NCBI GenBank assembly: GCA_028293825.1
Contig: JAQGNY010000042.1
Location: 1-64,000 of the forward strand
Direction of reading: 5' to 3'
Origin: Verrucomicrobiaceae bacterium
GTDB lineage: Bacteria; Pseudomonadota; Gammaproteobacteria; Pseudomonadales; CAMLJR01
DNA: 64,000 nt
Shown: positions 1-8,551 of the stretch, one piece after another
How positions within the stretch are numbered: position 1 is the first letter of the stretch
Layout of the letters: the number at the start of each line of letters is the position of its first letter
Program-made: the position numbers and the translations under genes
The notes under the pieces: model-generated
Database searches by the model: none
Told to the model about the DNA's origin: nothing
The model's input: only the letters and a program-made list of their open reading frames with translations

Positions 1-330
1 GTCGGGTATGCGGATCTCGATACATTACGAAAAACAGGAAATAACGCCGCATTATGGATTTTGGTCGACTTTGAAAAGCCGCCATTCGATGGCAATAATC
101 TTCGTTACCTTTCGCTGAAAATGCACAATGAATACGATTGCGAAAGAGCTCAATTCAGAGTGCTTTCCATGACATCGTATTCCGAAAAAATGGCGCGGGG
201 TGAGCAGCGCTATAAATCCGACGAAGCTGGAGAGTGGGAGTCAATCTCACCAAAAACTATTCAGAAAAAACTGTGGGAAGTGGCGTGTGGGAAACGTTAC
301 GGCATAAAAACAAATAAAAATTTAAACTAA
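1..330 (+). CDS. Surface-adhesin protein E-like protein, C-terminal part (5' end outside window)
   Basis: The frame is open from base 1, so the gene starts before the window; the TTG at 61 is only an internal codon. About 109 residues are visible. They match the pattern I know from the Surface-adhesin E domain (Haemophilus protein E type): a Y-x-D-x-x-x-L/I-R-K-x-G-N start, a central 'NEYDCERAQFRVLS' with its conserved Cys, a polar stretch ending in 'GEWESISP', and a final 'LWEVACGK' with the second conserved Cys, probably disulfide-bonded to the first. Such proteins are small secreted or outer-membrane proteins. No signal peptide can be judged because the N-terminus is missing. The next gene lies 4 bases downstream on the other strand, so the two are convergent. 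The family call rests on remembered motifs; a role in adhesion is not shown. Confidence 0.7.
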   Translation, partial: VGYADLDTLRKTGNNAALWILVDFEKPPFDGNNLRYLSLKMHNEYDCERAQFRVLSMTSYSEKMARGEQRYKSDEAGEWESISPKTIQKKLWEVACGKRYGIKTNKNLN

Positions 331-334
331 AAAT

Positions 335-937
335 TCAAATATCGAGCGCCATCAAAATTTCTTGAGCCCATTGATGTACGGCGGAATTCGATCGCTTAAG
401 AGCGCCCTCCACCAATCTGAACTGTAGCTTGGGCTCGGCCTGCTCAACGCTATTATCGTAGACATATAAGCGATCGACTTCCGGCGCTATCGCCGCGCAG
501 TTGGCGATCGATTTCTGATAACGGCTGACGATTTTCGAAATAGGCACATCGTGACCGCCAGCCATGTATCGGTACGTAACACGCGCGGCGTTTATTGCGG
601 GATGATCGGTACTGATAAAAAACAGACGAATAAAATAGCCAGCTTTTTTCGCTTCGCGTAAAAATTGTAATTTATCGTCGGCCGAAAAAACGGTTTCGAA
701 CGCTAAGTCTCTGCGTTGCTCAATACATTTTTCGCGTATTTTTTGGGCTTCGTGTGCGGCTTTCTTTATAGACGCTGGATCATTCCAACCGTCGAATTTT
801 GTGTCCGCGATGACATCGGGGTTTACGTATTCGCAACCCTGCATCCAGGTGTTGTGCAGCAATTGCTCGGTGATGCTGGTCTTGCCACTACCGTTGGGCC
901 CGCCCACTACGATGAGCCGCGGCTTGAGATTATCCAT
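335..937 (-). CDS. Zeta-toxin-like P-loop kinase
   Basis: 200 residues. An N-terminal Walker A 'GGPNGSGKTS' (residues 12-21) is followed by 'NPD' near residue 40, 'FETVFS' near residue 80, and an 'R-Y-M-A-GGHDVP' segment near residue 124. This order is typical of zeta-toxin-like ATPases, which phosphorylate UDP-N-acetyl sugars in the studied epsilon/zeta systems; many chromosomal relatives are untested. A 67-codon gene on the same strand ends 11 bases upstream, giving the small-gene-first arrangement of a toxin-antitoxin pair. The pair sits next to a tRNA-Leu gene at what looks like the edge of an acquired segment. The kinase fold is well supported; the toxin role is inference. Confidence 0.75.
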   Translation of the reverse strand: MDNLKPRLIVVGGPNGSGKTSITEQLLHNTWMQGCEYVNPDVIADTKFDGWNDPASIKKAAHEAQKIREKCIEQRRDLAFETVFSADDKLQFLREAKKAGYFIRLFFISTDHPAINAARVTYRYMAGGHDVPISKIVSRYQKSIANCAAIAPEVDRLYVYDNSVEQAEPKLQFRLVEGALKRSNSAVHQWAQEILMALDI

Positions 938-948
938 TAAATAATTAG

Positions 949-1152
949 CTATTCGCGAGCGGCTTTAGCCCGATTAACCGCAGCTTGAATTTCGTCGCGC
1001 AACCCGCGCATCAGCGCTGAGTCTACCGATTTAACATTCGCAGCGGCTTTAGACGAAACGGCTTTCATAACGACCCGCAGCTCACCGACAGTGAGATCCT
1101 TGCGCGCGGATTGTTTATCAGTTTGGGCACGTACCATTTTGGCAGTCATCAC
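949..1152 (-). CDS. Small basic protein, possible antitoxin partner
   Basis: 67 codons reading GTG-ATG-ACT at the start, so either GTG 1152 or ATG 1149 could be used; only a weak GGG lies upstream. The protein is Lys/Arg/Ala-rich, mostly predicted helix ('LTVGELRVVMKAVSSKAAANVK', split by polar residues), with no domain I recognise. It is directly upstream of, and 11 bases from, the zeta-toxin-like gene on the same strand. Position and size suggest an antitoxin or small partner, but no known antitoxin family (for example epsilon or PezA) is recognisable. The coding call depends mainly on this context. Confidence 0.5.
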   Translation of the reverse strand: MMTAKMVRAQTDKQSARKDLTVGELRVVMKAVSSKAAANVKSVDSALMRGLRDEIQAAVNRAKAARE

Positions 1153-1252
1153 TACAACCCATTAGTTTTGAAAAGCGTGAAAAACACTATAGCAAAGCCG
1201 ATCAATGAAACCTAATCGGACAGAACAGGCGCAGCGTTCTACTTACAGACTT

Positions 1253-1271
1253 TGGGCACAAAAGTGGGCAC
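1253..1271. repeat. Two direct TGGGCAC repeats beside tRNA-Leu
   Basis: TGGGCAC occurs at 1253-1259 and again at 1265-1271, a 12-base period, about 50 bases from the 3' (CCA) end of tRNA-Leu. Short direct repeats of this kind next to a tRNA 3' end resemble integrase arm-binding sites at island boundaries. No integrase gene lies inside the window, so the interpretation is tentative. Confidence 0.35.
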
Positions 1272-1320
1272 GCTAATAAATGTAACGATTAGCCAAAAAG
1301 AGTGAAGCAATTGATTTAAT

Positions 1321-1409
1321 TGGTGCCCGGGACCGGAATCGAACCGGTACGGCCGTCTCCAGCCGAGGGATTTTAAGTCCCTTGTGTCTACCTATTTCAC
1401 CACCCGGGC
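1321..1409 (-). tRNA. tRNA-Leu (anticodon TAA)
   Basis: Read on the minus strand: the acceptor stem GCCCGGG pairs with CCCGGGC before an encoded CCA. The anticodon arm GGGA-CTTAAAA-TCCC gives anticodon TAA. A long variable arm and a T-arm with GGTTCGATTCC complete a class II tRNA of 89 nt. It is the last of three tRNAs downstream of pgsA. Confidence 0.97.
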
Positions 1410-1492
1410 GTGTGGATTTGCGTGGGAGCTGTTGCAGTTAGCCGCCGCAGCGGCTATCGAACTTTATTATGGGTGCCGGTACTGCTTGAATA

Positions 1493-1566
1493 TGGAGGCG
1501 CGAGTCGGAGTCGAACCGACCTAGCTGGATTTGCAATCCAGAACATAACCGCTTTGTTATCGCGCC
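1493..1566 (-). tRNA. tRNA-Cys (anticodon GCA)
   Basis: 74 nt on the minus strand with acceptor stem GGCGCGA/TCGCGCC and encoded CCA. The anticodon arm CTGGA-TTGCAAA-TCCAG gives anticodon GCA. The T-arm contains GGTTCGACTCC. It lies between tRNA-Gly and tRNA-Leu, as in Pseudomonas-type clusters. Confidence 0.97.
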
Positions 1567-1584
1567 ACGAACTGTGCTGAAAAA

Positions 1585-1660
1585 TGGAGCGGGAAACGAG
1601 ATTCGAACTCGCGACCTCAACCTTGGCAAGGTTGCGCTCTACCAACTGAGCTATTCCCGC
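1585..1660 (-). tRNA. tRNA-Gly (anticodon GCC)
   Basis: 76 nt on the minus strand. Acceptor stem GCGGGAA/TTCCCGC with encoded CCA, D-arm AGCTCAGTTGGTAGAGC, anticodon arm CAACC-TTGCCAA-GGTTG (anticodon GCC), T-arm GAGTTCGAATCTC. It is the first tRNA after pgsA and is probably co-transcribed with its two neighbours. Confidence 0.97.
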
Positions 1661-1796
1661 AAATTCCCAAGCGGCTAATATCGACCGTATTTTTGGGAAC
1701 GCCCATTGTATTGACTGATCTTGCGGAGTCAAGCCGTTTTCCAGAAAAGGCCCTTTCATTCATGGATTTGCGCGCTTTTTGTGCGCCAAATGGCGA

Positions 1797-2357
1797 TTAA
1801 TTGCCGCGCATTTCCGGCCAGGCCGCTTTTAGGTAAAGCATCATCGACCACAGCGTTAGGATGGCGGCGCTGTAAAGAAGCAAAACACAGATGGCAAACA
1901 GCACGCCGCCGCTTAGTGGCGGAATCAACAGAAACCCCGTGATTGCAATCATCTGCATTGCCGTTTTCACTTTGCCGACGTAGGAAACCGCGATGCTGGT
2001 GCGCTTGCCGACTTCCGCCATCCACTCACGCAGCGCCGAAATAACGATTTCGCGACCGATAATCACCATTGCCGGCAGACTGAACCACGCGGTGTGATAT
2101 TGCTCGGCGAGCAAAACCAGCGCGAAAACCACCATCAGCTTATCGGCAACCGGATCGAGAAAAGCTCCGAACGGTGTGCTCTGGTTGAGCTTGCGAGCAA
2201 GGTAGCCATCGAGCCAATCGGTCGCGCCAGCAAGGGCAAAAACTATAGCTGCGGCTGGGTAGCTCCACGATTGCGGCGCATAAAACAACAGTACGAATAC
2301 CGGGATCAAAATGATCCGCAGCATTGTCAATTGATTGGGAATATTCAGAAGGCCCAC
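1797..2357 (-). CDS. pgsA: CDP-diacylglycerol-glycerol-3-phosphate 3-phosphatidyltransferase
   Basis: Catalyses the committed step to phosphatidylglycerol and cardiolipin at the inner membrane: CDP-diacylglycerol plus glycerol-3-phosphate gives PG-phosphate. 186 residues, the normal length. The CDP-alcohol phosphotransferase signature D-G-x2-A-R-x8-G-x3-D-x3-D is present ('DGYLARK' then '[10 protein letters not shown]', residues about 50-75). Several hydrophobic helices span the rest. The start is GTG at 2357 with GGGAG about 10 bases upstream. It follows uvrC on the same strand and precedes the tRNA-Gly/Cys/Leu cluster, the arrangement known from Pseudomonas. Confidence 0.95.
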   Translation of the reverse strand: MGLLNIPNQLTMLRIILIPVFVLLFYAPQSWSYPAAAIVFALAGATDWLDGYLARKLNQSTPFGAFLDPVADKLMVVFALVLLAEQYHTAWFSLPAMVIIGREIVISALREWMAEVGKRTSIAVSYVGKVKTAMQMIAITGFLLIPPLSGGVLFAICVLLLYSAAILTLWSMMLYLKAAWPEMRGN

Positions 2358-2468
2358 TGCACGCTGACTCCCGCGCCACTGCTGCCGTTTATGGGAAATG
2401 CTGCAAACATAAAGCGCATTGATGATTGCTCGTTTTCGAACGGTTGCTCATCTTAATCGCAGCACGCG

Positions 2469-4313
2469 TTACTCGCCATGTAACACGCCGTAAATCTGCT
2501 CGGCGATTTTGCCGCTGATGCCGGGAACGCGACATAACTCTTCGAGGCTCGCTGCCTGCACACCCTGTAAACCGCCGAAATAGCGCAGTAATTCGCGCCG
2601 TCGCTTGGGACCGATGCCCGGAATTTCTTCCAGCGTCGATTGCCGACGTTTTTTGTCGCGCCGCATCTTATGTCCGGTTACCGCAAAGCGATGCGCTTCG
2701 TCGCGAATGTGTTGAATAAGATGCAGCGCAATCGAATCGCGCGGCAGGACTATTTCTTGATGAGTGTCCGGGCGAATCAATACCTCCATACCCGCTTTGC
2801 GATCGACGCCTTTGGCTACGCCGATAATCAAAACTTCCGTGATCTGCATTTCCTCAAGCGCTTGCACCGCTTGCGTCACCTGCCCTTTGCCGCCATCGAT
2901 AAAAAGAATGTCCGGCATTTTGCCTTCGCCGCGTTTAAGGCGCGCGTAACGTCGCGATAAAGCCTGCGCCATCGCCGCATAATCGTCGCCCGGCGTAATA
3001 CCTTCGATATTAAATTTGCGGTAATCGGATTTGAGCGGGCCGTTGGTATCGAACACCACGCACGACGCCACCGTCGCTTCGCCGCTGCTGTGACTGATAT
3101 CGAAACATTCAAGTCGCTGAGGCATTTCCGCCAGATCGAACGCTTCCTGCAACGCCTCGAAGCGCTGAAATTGCGTCTGCTTGTTGGCGATGCGATTTTG
3201 CAAATTCTGTTGTGCGGTGATCAGTGCGAGCTGTTGCCACTTAGCGCGATTGCCGCGCAAGCTGTGACTGATCTGCACCTTGCGCTTGCGTCCGCGTGCA
3301 ACACCAATCGCCTCGGTCAGCGCCGCACTGCCCGGCAATTCGGCATTCACGAGCAGCTCACCCGGAATATCCTGGCTGCCCAAACCGCTCAAATAATGCA
3401 GCAAAATAAATGCTTCGAGCACATCGGCCACATTTTCGTCGAGGTGACAGCTCGGAAAATAACTGCGGCTGCCGAGAATGCGGCCATCGCGCACATACAA
3501 CAGTTGTACGCAGGCGAGTCCGGCTTCCAGATGACAGACAACGATATCGAGATCGCCAGTTTCGCCTTCGATGTACTGACGCGCCTGCATCTGTTGCAGC
3601 AATTGAATTTGATCGCGCAACAGCGCTGCTTTTTCGAAATTCAATGTGCCGGCGGCACGCTCCATTTCGTTGGCGAGTTCAGTTCCTAAATCGGCATTGC
3701 GCCCACCTAAAAACATTTCCGTATGGCGAACGTCTTCGGCGTAACTTTCGCGAGTGACCTCGCCCACACACGGCGCCGTGCAACGGCCAATTTGATATTG
3801 CAAACAAGGGCGTGAGCGGTTGCGAAAAAAGCTTTCTTCGCACTGCCGCACCTTGAATACTTTCTGTAGAAAATTAAGGCTTTCGCGCACAGCGCCGGCG
3901 CTGGGATAGGGGCCAAAATAGCGCCCTTTGCCGGATTTCGCGCCCCGGTGAAAACTCAGGCGCGGAAACTCCTGATCGGACGATAAATAAATATACGGAT
4001 AGGATTTGTCGTCGCGCAGCAGGATGTTGTATGGCGGCGTGTATTCCTTGATCAGATTGTGTTCGAGCAGCAACGCCTCGACTTCAGTATTCGTTACCGT
4101 GACCTGTACCTGACGCACGCGCGCCACCATCGCAGCGGTTTTTATCGCGACCGCCTCAGTGCGGAAATAACTACTCAAACGTTTTTTTAGATTTTTAGCT
4201 TTGCCGACGTACAACACCTTACCGTCGGCGTCGAGCATTTGATAAACGCCGGGTTTATTCGTGACGTTCTTTAGAAAGGTCTGATGATCGAAGGCTTCTT
4301 GCATTACCGCCAT
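2469..4313 (-). CDS. uvrC: UvrABC excinuclease subunit C
   Basis: Makes both incisions around a DNA lesion in nucleotide excision repair, acting with UvrA and UvrB in the cytoplasm. 614 residues, the usual length. Domains in order: GIY-YIG nuclease ('GVYQMLDADGKVLYVGKAK', residues about 20-40), a Cys-containing segment ('CLQYQIGRCTAPCVG'), the UvrB-interacting UVR motif near residue 205-240, the RNase H-like C-terminal nuclease ('ECFDISHSSG', 'LFIDGGKGQ'), and two helix-hairpin-helix motifs at the end ('IPGIGPKRRRELLRYFG', 'VPGISGKIA'). It lies 39 bases downstream of gacA on the same strand, as in many gammaproteobacteria. Confidence 0.98.
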   Translation of the reverse strand: MAVMQEAFDHQTFLKNVTNKPGVYQMLDADGKVLYVGKAKNLKKRLSSYFRTEAVAIKTAAMVARVRQVQVTVTNTEVEALLLEHNLIKEYTPPYNILLRDDKSYPYIYLSSDQEFPRLSFHRGAKSGKGRYFGPYPSAGAVRESLNFLQKVFKVRQCEESFFRNRSRPCLQYQIGRCTAPCVGEVTRESYAEDVRHTEMFLGGRNADLGTELANEMERAAGTLNFEKAALLRDQIQLLQQMQARQYIEGETGDLDIVVCHLEAGLACVQLLYVRDGRILGSRSYFPSCHLDENVADVLEAFILLHYLSGLGSQDIPGELLVNAELPGSAALTEAIGVARGRKRKVQISHSLRGNRAKWQQLALITAQQNLQNRIANKQTQFQRFEALQEAFDLAEMPQRLECFDISHSSGEATVASCVVFDTNGPLKSDYRKFNIEGITPGDDYAAMAQALSRRYARLKRGEGKMPDILFIDGGKGQVTQAVQALEEMQITEVLIIGVAKGVDRKAGMEVLIRPDTHQEIVLPRDSIALHLIQHIRDEAHRFAVTGHKMRRDKKRRQSTLEEIPGIGPKRRRELLRYFGGLQGVQAASLEELCRVPGISGKIAEQIYGVLHGE

Positions 4314-4352
4314 GGAATTCGGGGATGGAAACGGGCCGGTAGGTTAGCACAC

Positions 4353-4997
4353 TCACCGCTCCGGCATATCCACCAGGCCGAGCTTGATCGCGAGATGGGT
4401 CAGCTCGACATCGCTCTCGATGCCCAGCTTTTCAAACAGCCGATAGCGATAGCTGTTGACCGTTTTGGGGCTGAGATTCAGTTTTTCGGAAATATCCGCC
4501 ACCCTTTCGCAGTTCACGATCATCAATGCGATCTGCAATTCGCGCTCGGATAGCTTTTCAAACGGCGACGATTCGCGGTTATCGAATTGCCGCAGCGCCA
4601 TTTGCTCGGCCACGCCTGCACTGAGATAACGCTGCCCCGCCATCACTTTGCGAATCGCTTTCACTACATCGTCGAACGGCGCGCCCTTGGCGACATAGCC
4701 AGAAGCGCCGGCCTGGAGCAGACGCGACGGCAGTGGATCGTCATCCCACGCGCTGACAGCGATCACTTTGATACCAGGGTCGCGCGTGGTGATTTTTCGG
4801 GTTGCTTCGAGACCGCCGATGCCCGGCATACGCACATCCATCAACACGACATCCGGTTGCAGATCGCGCGACAGCAAAACCGCCTGCTCGCCGCTGGTGG
4901 CATGACCGATAACAGTCATATCGTCGATATCAGCCAACAGCCGCCCGATGCCGTTGCGCACCAGATCGTGATCGTCCGCCAATAAAATTTGAATCAC
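4353..4997 (-). CDS. gacA: Response regulator GacA/UvrY
   Basis: Output regulator of the GacS/GacA (BarA/UvrY) two-component system, which in relatives drives small RNAs that titrate RsmA/CsrA. 214 residues: an N-terminal receiver domain with the acidic pair 'DDHD' (residues 8-11) and phospho-acceptor Asp54 in 'VVLMDVRMPG', then a LuxR-type helix-turn-helix with 'LSERELQIALMIVNC' and 'LSPKTVNSYRYRLFEKLGI'. Start is GTG at 4997 with GAGG about 8 bases upstream; a TATAAT hexamer lies further upstream near 5056-5061, without a good -35. The gacA-uvrC pairing supports GacA over other NarL/FixJ regulators. The GacS kinase gene is not in the window. Confidence 0.95.
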   Translation of the reverse strand: MIQILLADDHDLVRNGIGRLLADIDDMTVIGHATSGEQAVLLSRDLQPDVVLMDVRMPGIGGLEATRKITTRDPGIKVIAVSAWDDDPLPSRLLQAGASGYVAKGAPFDDVVKAIRKVMAGQRYLSAGVAEQMALRQFDNRESSPFEKLSERELQIALMIVNCERVADISEKLNLSPKTVNSYRYRLFEKLGIESDVELTHLAIKLGLVDMPER

Positions 4998-5210
4998 CGC
5001 TTAAACCTCGCACTTACTTTTTATAGGGGGCTTATGAGCTGATTTATGAATCGATTATAGCGGGCTGGTGGCTGAGCAGACTGTGATGATGCAGCTACAA
5101 AGCACTCGCTGATGCCGACCCGCAAAGTATTGTGTCGGGAACACTCGTCAAAAACATAGCAGCATCGCGCGAGAATTGCGCAATCGTGATCGCGCGCTCA
5201 CTGCCGCTGA

Positions 5211-6227
5211 TCAATTGCCATACACATTTGGTTCCAACTCCAGCGTCACGCCGAACCGATGCTGAACATCGGCTTGTATGGCCTGCGCCAATTCGAGCAA
5301 CTCATCGGCATCGCCACCGCCGTAATTAATCAGCACCAACGCCTGCTCTGCATGTACACCGACATGCCCGCGCCGCTGACCCTTCCAACCGGCGCGATCA
5401 AGCAGCCATGCCGCCGGAACCTTAATGCCATTTGGCGCCTGAAACTGCGGCAACCCGATATGACGGGCGGCCAACTCGGCGTAATGCGCGGCAGTGACGA
5501 CAGGATTTTTAAAAAAACTGCCGGCATTCGGCAATTGCGCCGGATTCGGTAACTTACTTTGGCGAATCGCGCGCACCGCCTGCTCGATTCGTTGCGCGGT
5601 AACGGCCCCGCCCTGCAATTTTTCACGCAGCGCAGGATACGACACGACCGGCGCGAATTGCGTGCGCAACGCCAATACAACTTCAGTAATGACGAAACGA
5701 TCGCGCAACGCGTGTTTGAAAATACTGTCGCGATAACCGAGACGACAATCTTCCGCACTTAATTCAATTATCGATTTTTCATCGAGCGAATATCCGCGCA
5801 CCGCATGCAAAAACTGCGACAACTCGACACCGTACGCGCCGATATTTTGAATCGGTGCTGCACCTGCAGTGCCGGGAATCAACGTGAGATTTTCCAGCCC
5901 GAATAATTGTTCGTGCAAACTCCACTGCACCAGCGCGTGCCAATTTTCTCCGGCGGCAACAGTCACACTTGCGTGCTCGTTACCGCGCTGCATTTTTTTA
6001 CCTTGCAACGCAATTTGCAAAACCAAACCCGGCCAAGTACCGCGCAAAATAATATTACTGCCGCCACCGATAACCAGCAGCGGTAATTTTTTTGTCTGTG
6101 CCCAATTGAGCGCTTCAGTTAAATGATCGGTGGTATCGATTGCTGCGAAGTAACGTGCACGCGCGGGTAACGCCAGCGTATTAAACGGCTGTAAATCGAT
6201 ATTTTCGCCAATCGATAATGTATTCAT
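5211..6227 (-). CDS. murB: UDP-N-acetylenolpyruvoylglucosamine reductase
   Basis: FAD enzyme that reduces UDP-GlcNAc-enolpyruvate to UDP-MurNAc with NADPH in cytoplasmic peptidoglycan synthesis. 338 residues, in the type I (E. coli-like) size range. The FAD-binding segment 'LPLLVIGGGSNIIL' (about residues 48-61), the 'IPGTAGAAPIQNIGAYG' loop and the catalytic 'NAGSFFKNPVV' stretch are visible; C-terminal 'ELEPNVYGN' is typical. The ATG overlaps the stop of the upstream phosphatase gene (ATGA), so it is probably translationally coupled as last gene of the kdsB block. Confidence 0.97.
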   Translation of the reverse strand: MNTLSIGENIDLQPFNTLALPARARYFAAIDTTDHLTEALNWAQTKKLPLLVIGGGSNIILRGTWPGLVLQIALQGKKMQRGNEHASVTVAAGENWHALVQWSLHEQLFGLENLTLIPGTAGAAPIQNIGAYGVELSQFLHAVRGYSLDEKSIIELSAEDCRLGYRDSIFKHALRDRFVITEVVLALRTQFAPVVSYPALREKLQGGAVTAQRIEQAVRAIRQSKLPNPAQLPNAGSFFKNPVVTAAHYAELAARHIGLPQFQAPNGIKVPAAWLLDRAGWKGQRRGHVGVHAEQALVLINYGGGDADELLELAQAIQADVQHRFGVTLELEPNVYGN

Positions 6228-6715
6228 GCAATACCGCGCACGAGGTGGTGACGCTCGATCAATTGCCGCAACAAGTGCTGTGAAGCATTTTCAACGAGAT
6301 CAAGCACGCGCTCGAAACCCTCACCATCGCCGTAATACGGATCAGGTACTTCCAACTCACCGTGATTGCCATAATCTAAAAATAACGCCAATTCACCATT
6401 GAAATGAGACGGCCGCATTTTCTGCAAATCGCGTAGATTTTTTTTATCCATCGCCAAAATATAATCGAAGTGTTCGAAATCCACCGCGCTGACTTGGCGT
6501 GCGCGCAGCACGCTTAAATCGTAGCCACGTCGCAATGCGGCCGCACTTGAGCGCTCATCGGGTGCCTTACCGATATGCCAATCGCCAGTGCCGGCGGAAT
6601 CGACATTAATTAAATGATCGAACTGCTGCTGCTTTACATAACGCGCAAAAATGCCATGCGCCGTCGGCGAGCGACAAATATTGCCGAGACAAACAAATAG
6701 TACTTTGATGCTCAT
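6224..6715 (-). CDS. Low-molecular-weight protein-tyrosine phosphatase
   Basis: Cytoplasmic LMW phosphatase. The start is placed at ATG 6715 (reads M-S-I-K-V-L-F) because it overlaps the kdsB stop as ATGA and puts the active site at the family position; an upstream in-frame start at 6733 lies inside kdsB. The P-loop 'CLGNICRS' holds nucleophile Cys9 and Arg15, and the general acid Asp lies in 'DPYYGD'. 163 residues, normal length. Overlaps both kdsB and murB by four bases. The substrate is unknown; conserved placement in this envelope cluster suggests a housekeeping role, but that is inference. Confidence 0.9.
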   Translation of the reverse strand: MSIKVLFVCLGNICRSPTAHGIFARYVKQQQFDHLINVDSAGTGDWHIGKAPDERSSAAALRRGYDLSVLRARQVSAVDFEHFDYILAMDKKNLRDLQKMRPSHFNGELALFLDYGNHGELEVPDPYYGDGEGFERVLDLVENASQHLLRQLIERHHLVRGIA

Positions 6716-7494
6716 TGCGCGGTTCTCAGCCACTCACGTACGTGCTCAAGATCTTCGGCGGTATCGACACCGGGCGGAATTTCTTCCAACGATTCGTCGA
6801 CATGAATCGCCACACCATTTTCAAGCGCACGCAACTGCTCGAGTTTTTCGAGTCGCTCTAAACGACCGACAGGCCACTGCACGAAGGCGTGTAAAAATTC
6901 CGCGCGATAGGCATAAATGCCGATATGCCGCGCCCATTCGCCATCGACACCGGCATCGTCACTGTTGGATTGAGTTTGTATATCGCGATCGAATAATTCT
7001 CGATCCCACGGAATCGGCGCACGGCTGAAATACAGTGCATGCATCATGTTGTCGACCACCACTTTTACGATATTCGGATTAAATATCTCGTCGCGCCGAC
7101 GAATACGCTTGGCCAATGTCGCAATACCGGCGCGATCGGAAGCAGCGAGATTACGCGCCACCTGATTAATTACCGCAGGCGGAATTAACGGCTCATCACC
7201 CTGTACGTTGACAATAATTTGCGCGTCGTCGAAAGCGAGCAACGCTGCAACTTCTTGCAATCGATCGGTGCCCGATTCGTGTGTTGCGCGCGTCATGCAT
7301 ACCTCACCGCCAAAACTTTCGACCGCAACGGCGACGCGCGCATCGTCGGTGGCGATAATCACGCGCGTTGCCTCGCTCAATTGCGCACGCTCCCAAACGC
7401 GTTGAATCATCGGTTTGCCACCGATATCGAGCAGCGGTTTATTCGGCAGGCGCGTGGAGGCTAAACGGGCGGGAATCACAACGATGAATGACAT
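6712..7494 (-). CDS. kdsB: 3-deoxy-manno-octulosonate cytidylyltransferase
   Basis: Activates Kdo with CTP to CMP-Kdo for lipopolysaccharide inner-core synthesis in the cytoplasm. 260 residues. N-terminal nucleotide-binding signature '[17 protein letters not shown]', then '[13 protein letters not shown]', 'QGDEPLIPP' and the C-terminal '[11 protein letters not shown]' are all characteristic. It begins 16 bases after lpxK. In Pseudomonas and E. coli a small Trm112-like gene (ycaR) often sits between lpxK and kdsB; there is no room for it here. Confidence 0.97.
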   Translation of the reverse strand: MSFIVVIPARLASTRLPNKPLLDIGGKPMIQRVWERAQLSEATRVIIATDDARVAVAVESFGGEVCMTRATHESGTDRLQEVAALLAFDDAQIIVNVQGDEPLIPPAVINQVARNLAASDRAGIATLAKRIRRRDEIFNPNIVKVVVDNMMHALYFSRAPIPWDRELFDRDIQTQSNSDDAGVDGEWARHIGIYAYRAEFLHAFVQWPVGRLERLEKLEQLRALENGVAIHVDESLEEIPPGVDTAEDLEHVREWLRTAQ

Positions 7495-7510
7495 GGCGAC
7501 AGGGACGCAA

Positions 7511-8515
7511 TCAGACTTTGAGGGCGCGTAGTTTAACGACTAATGCTGTAATCAGCGAATCGGGCAAGGTCGCGTCCACGCGCAAATACCAATGCTGTTG
7601 ATTAGCGAAGGCTGCGCATTTAACCGCATCTTTTTCCGTCATCACTACCGGCAGCTCATCGCCGAATTGCAAATCACCGGCAACAAACCCGTGATGATCG
7701 GAAAAGGGATGCTCGATAGCGACACAACCGAGATCGCGCAATGACACAAAAAACCGCGAGGGATTGCCAATTCCCGCCAGTGCATGCGCGCGCGGATAAC
7801 GCTGACACCATTCACTCGGCGCGAGCGTTTCGCCACTCTGCAAATTAACGAATGCGCTCGGCGATAAATTAAATCCAAAACGTTTTTTATTGTCATCGTT
7901 AACATTGCTGCCATTAACCAGCACTGCATCGACACGACGTAACCGCTGCGGCAATTCACGTAGCGGACCCACCGGCAGGCAATGGCCGTTGCCAAAACCG
8001 CGCGCTTCGTCAATTACCGCAAATTCAATATCGCGCTGCAATGCGTAATGCTGCAAACCATCGTCGCAAATCAATACATCGCACGGTTCGAGCGATAACA
8101 ATTTGCGAGCGGCATCAGCGCGAGTCGGATCAATAACCACCGGACAACCGGTGCGACGTGCAATCAATAACGGCTCATCGCCGCTGCATTGCGCGCTGTC
8201 ATCAATGGAAACCAAATGGGGGAATTGCGGTGGTTGCGCGCGATAACCGCGACTGATCACGCCGGGATTAAAACCCGCACGCTGCAGCGCTTCGCACAAT
8301 GCAATTGTGACCGGTGTTTTACCGGTACCACCGACACTGATGTTGCCGATCACAATCACCGGCACTGACGCGCGCCAACTGCTTAATACGCCGTTTCGAT
8401 AAAAAAAATAACGCAGCAGAGTGATTGCACGAAAAATTAATTCAAGCGGCAGCAACAACCATAACCAACCGGGTTTAGCGTACCAACGGCGTTGCACAGA
8501 CAGCTCCACGCTCAT
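7511..8515 (-). CDS. lpxK: Tetraacyldisaccharide 4'-kinase
   Basis: Phosphorylates the 4' position of the lipid A disaccharide to give lipid IVA, at the cytoplasmic face of the inner membrane. 334 residues. An N-terminal membrane-associating helix ('[18 protein letters not shown]') precedes the Walker A motif '[17 protein letters not shown]' (about residues 56-72). '[15 protein letters not shown]', with the 'DDGLQ' of the family, follows near residue 150. Lies 36 bases downstream of exbD and 16 bases upstream of kdsB, so it belongs to a minus-strand envelope operon. Confidence 0.97.
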   Translation of the reverse strand: MSVELSVQRRWYAKPGWLWLLLPLELIFRAITLLRYFFYRNGVLSSWRASVPVIVIGNISVGGTGKTPVTIALCEALQRAGFNPGVISRGYRAQPPQFPHLVSIDDSAQCSGDEPLLIARRTGCPVVIDPTRADAARKLLSLEPCDVLICDDGLQHYALQRDIEFAVIDEARGFGNGHCLPVGPLRELPQRLRRVDAVLVNGSNVNDDNKKRFGFNLSPSAFVNLQSGETLAPSEWCQRYPRAHALAGIGNPSRFFVSLRDLGCVAIEHPFSDHHGFVAGDLQFGDELPVVMTEKDAVKCAAFANQQHWYLRVDATLPDSLITALVVKLRALKV

Positions 8516-8551
8516 GGTTATCGAATCACCCGCGATTATTTTTTGAGAAAT

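Noticed and set aside
3090-3689. 199-codon plus-strand frame inside uvrC
   Set aside because: Antisense to the UvrC nuclease domains, without family similarity; a codon-bias shadow.
5132-5329. Plus-strand 65-codon frame beside murB
   Set aside because: It runs into the murB 3' end antisense and has Arg/His-rich low-complexity translation.
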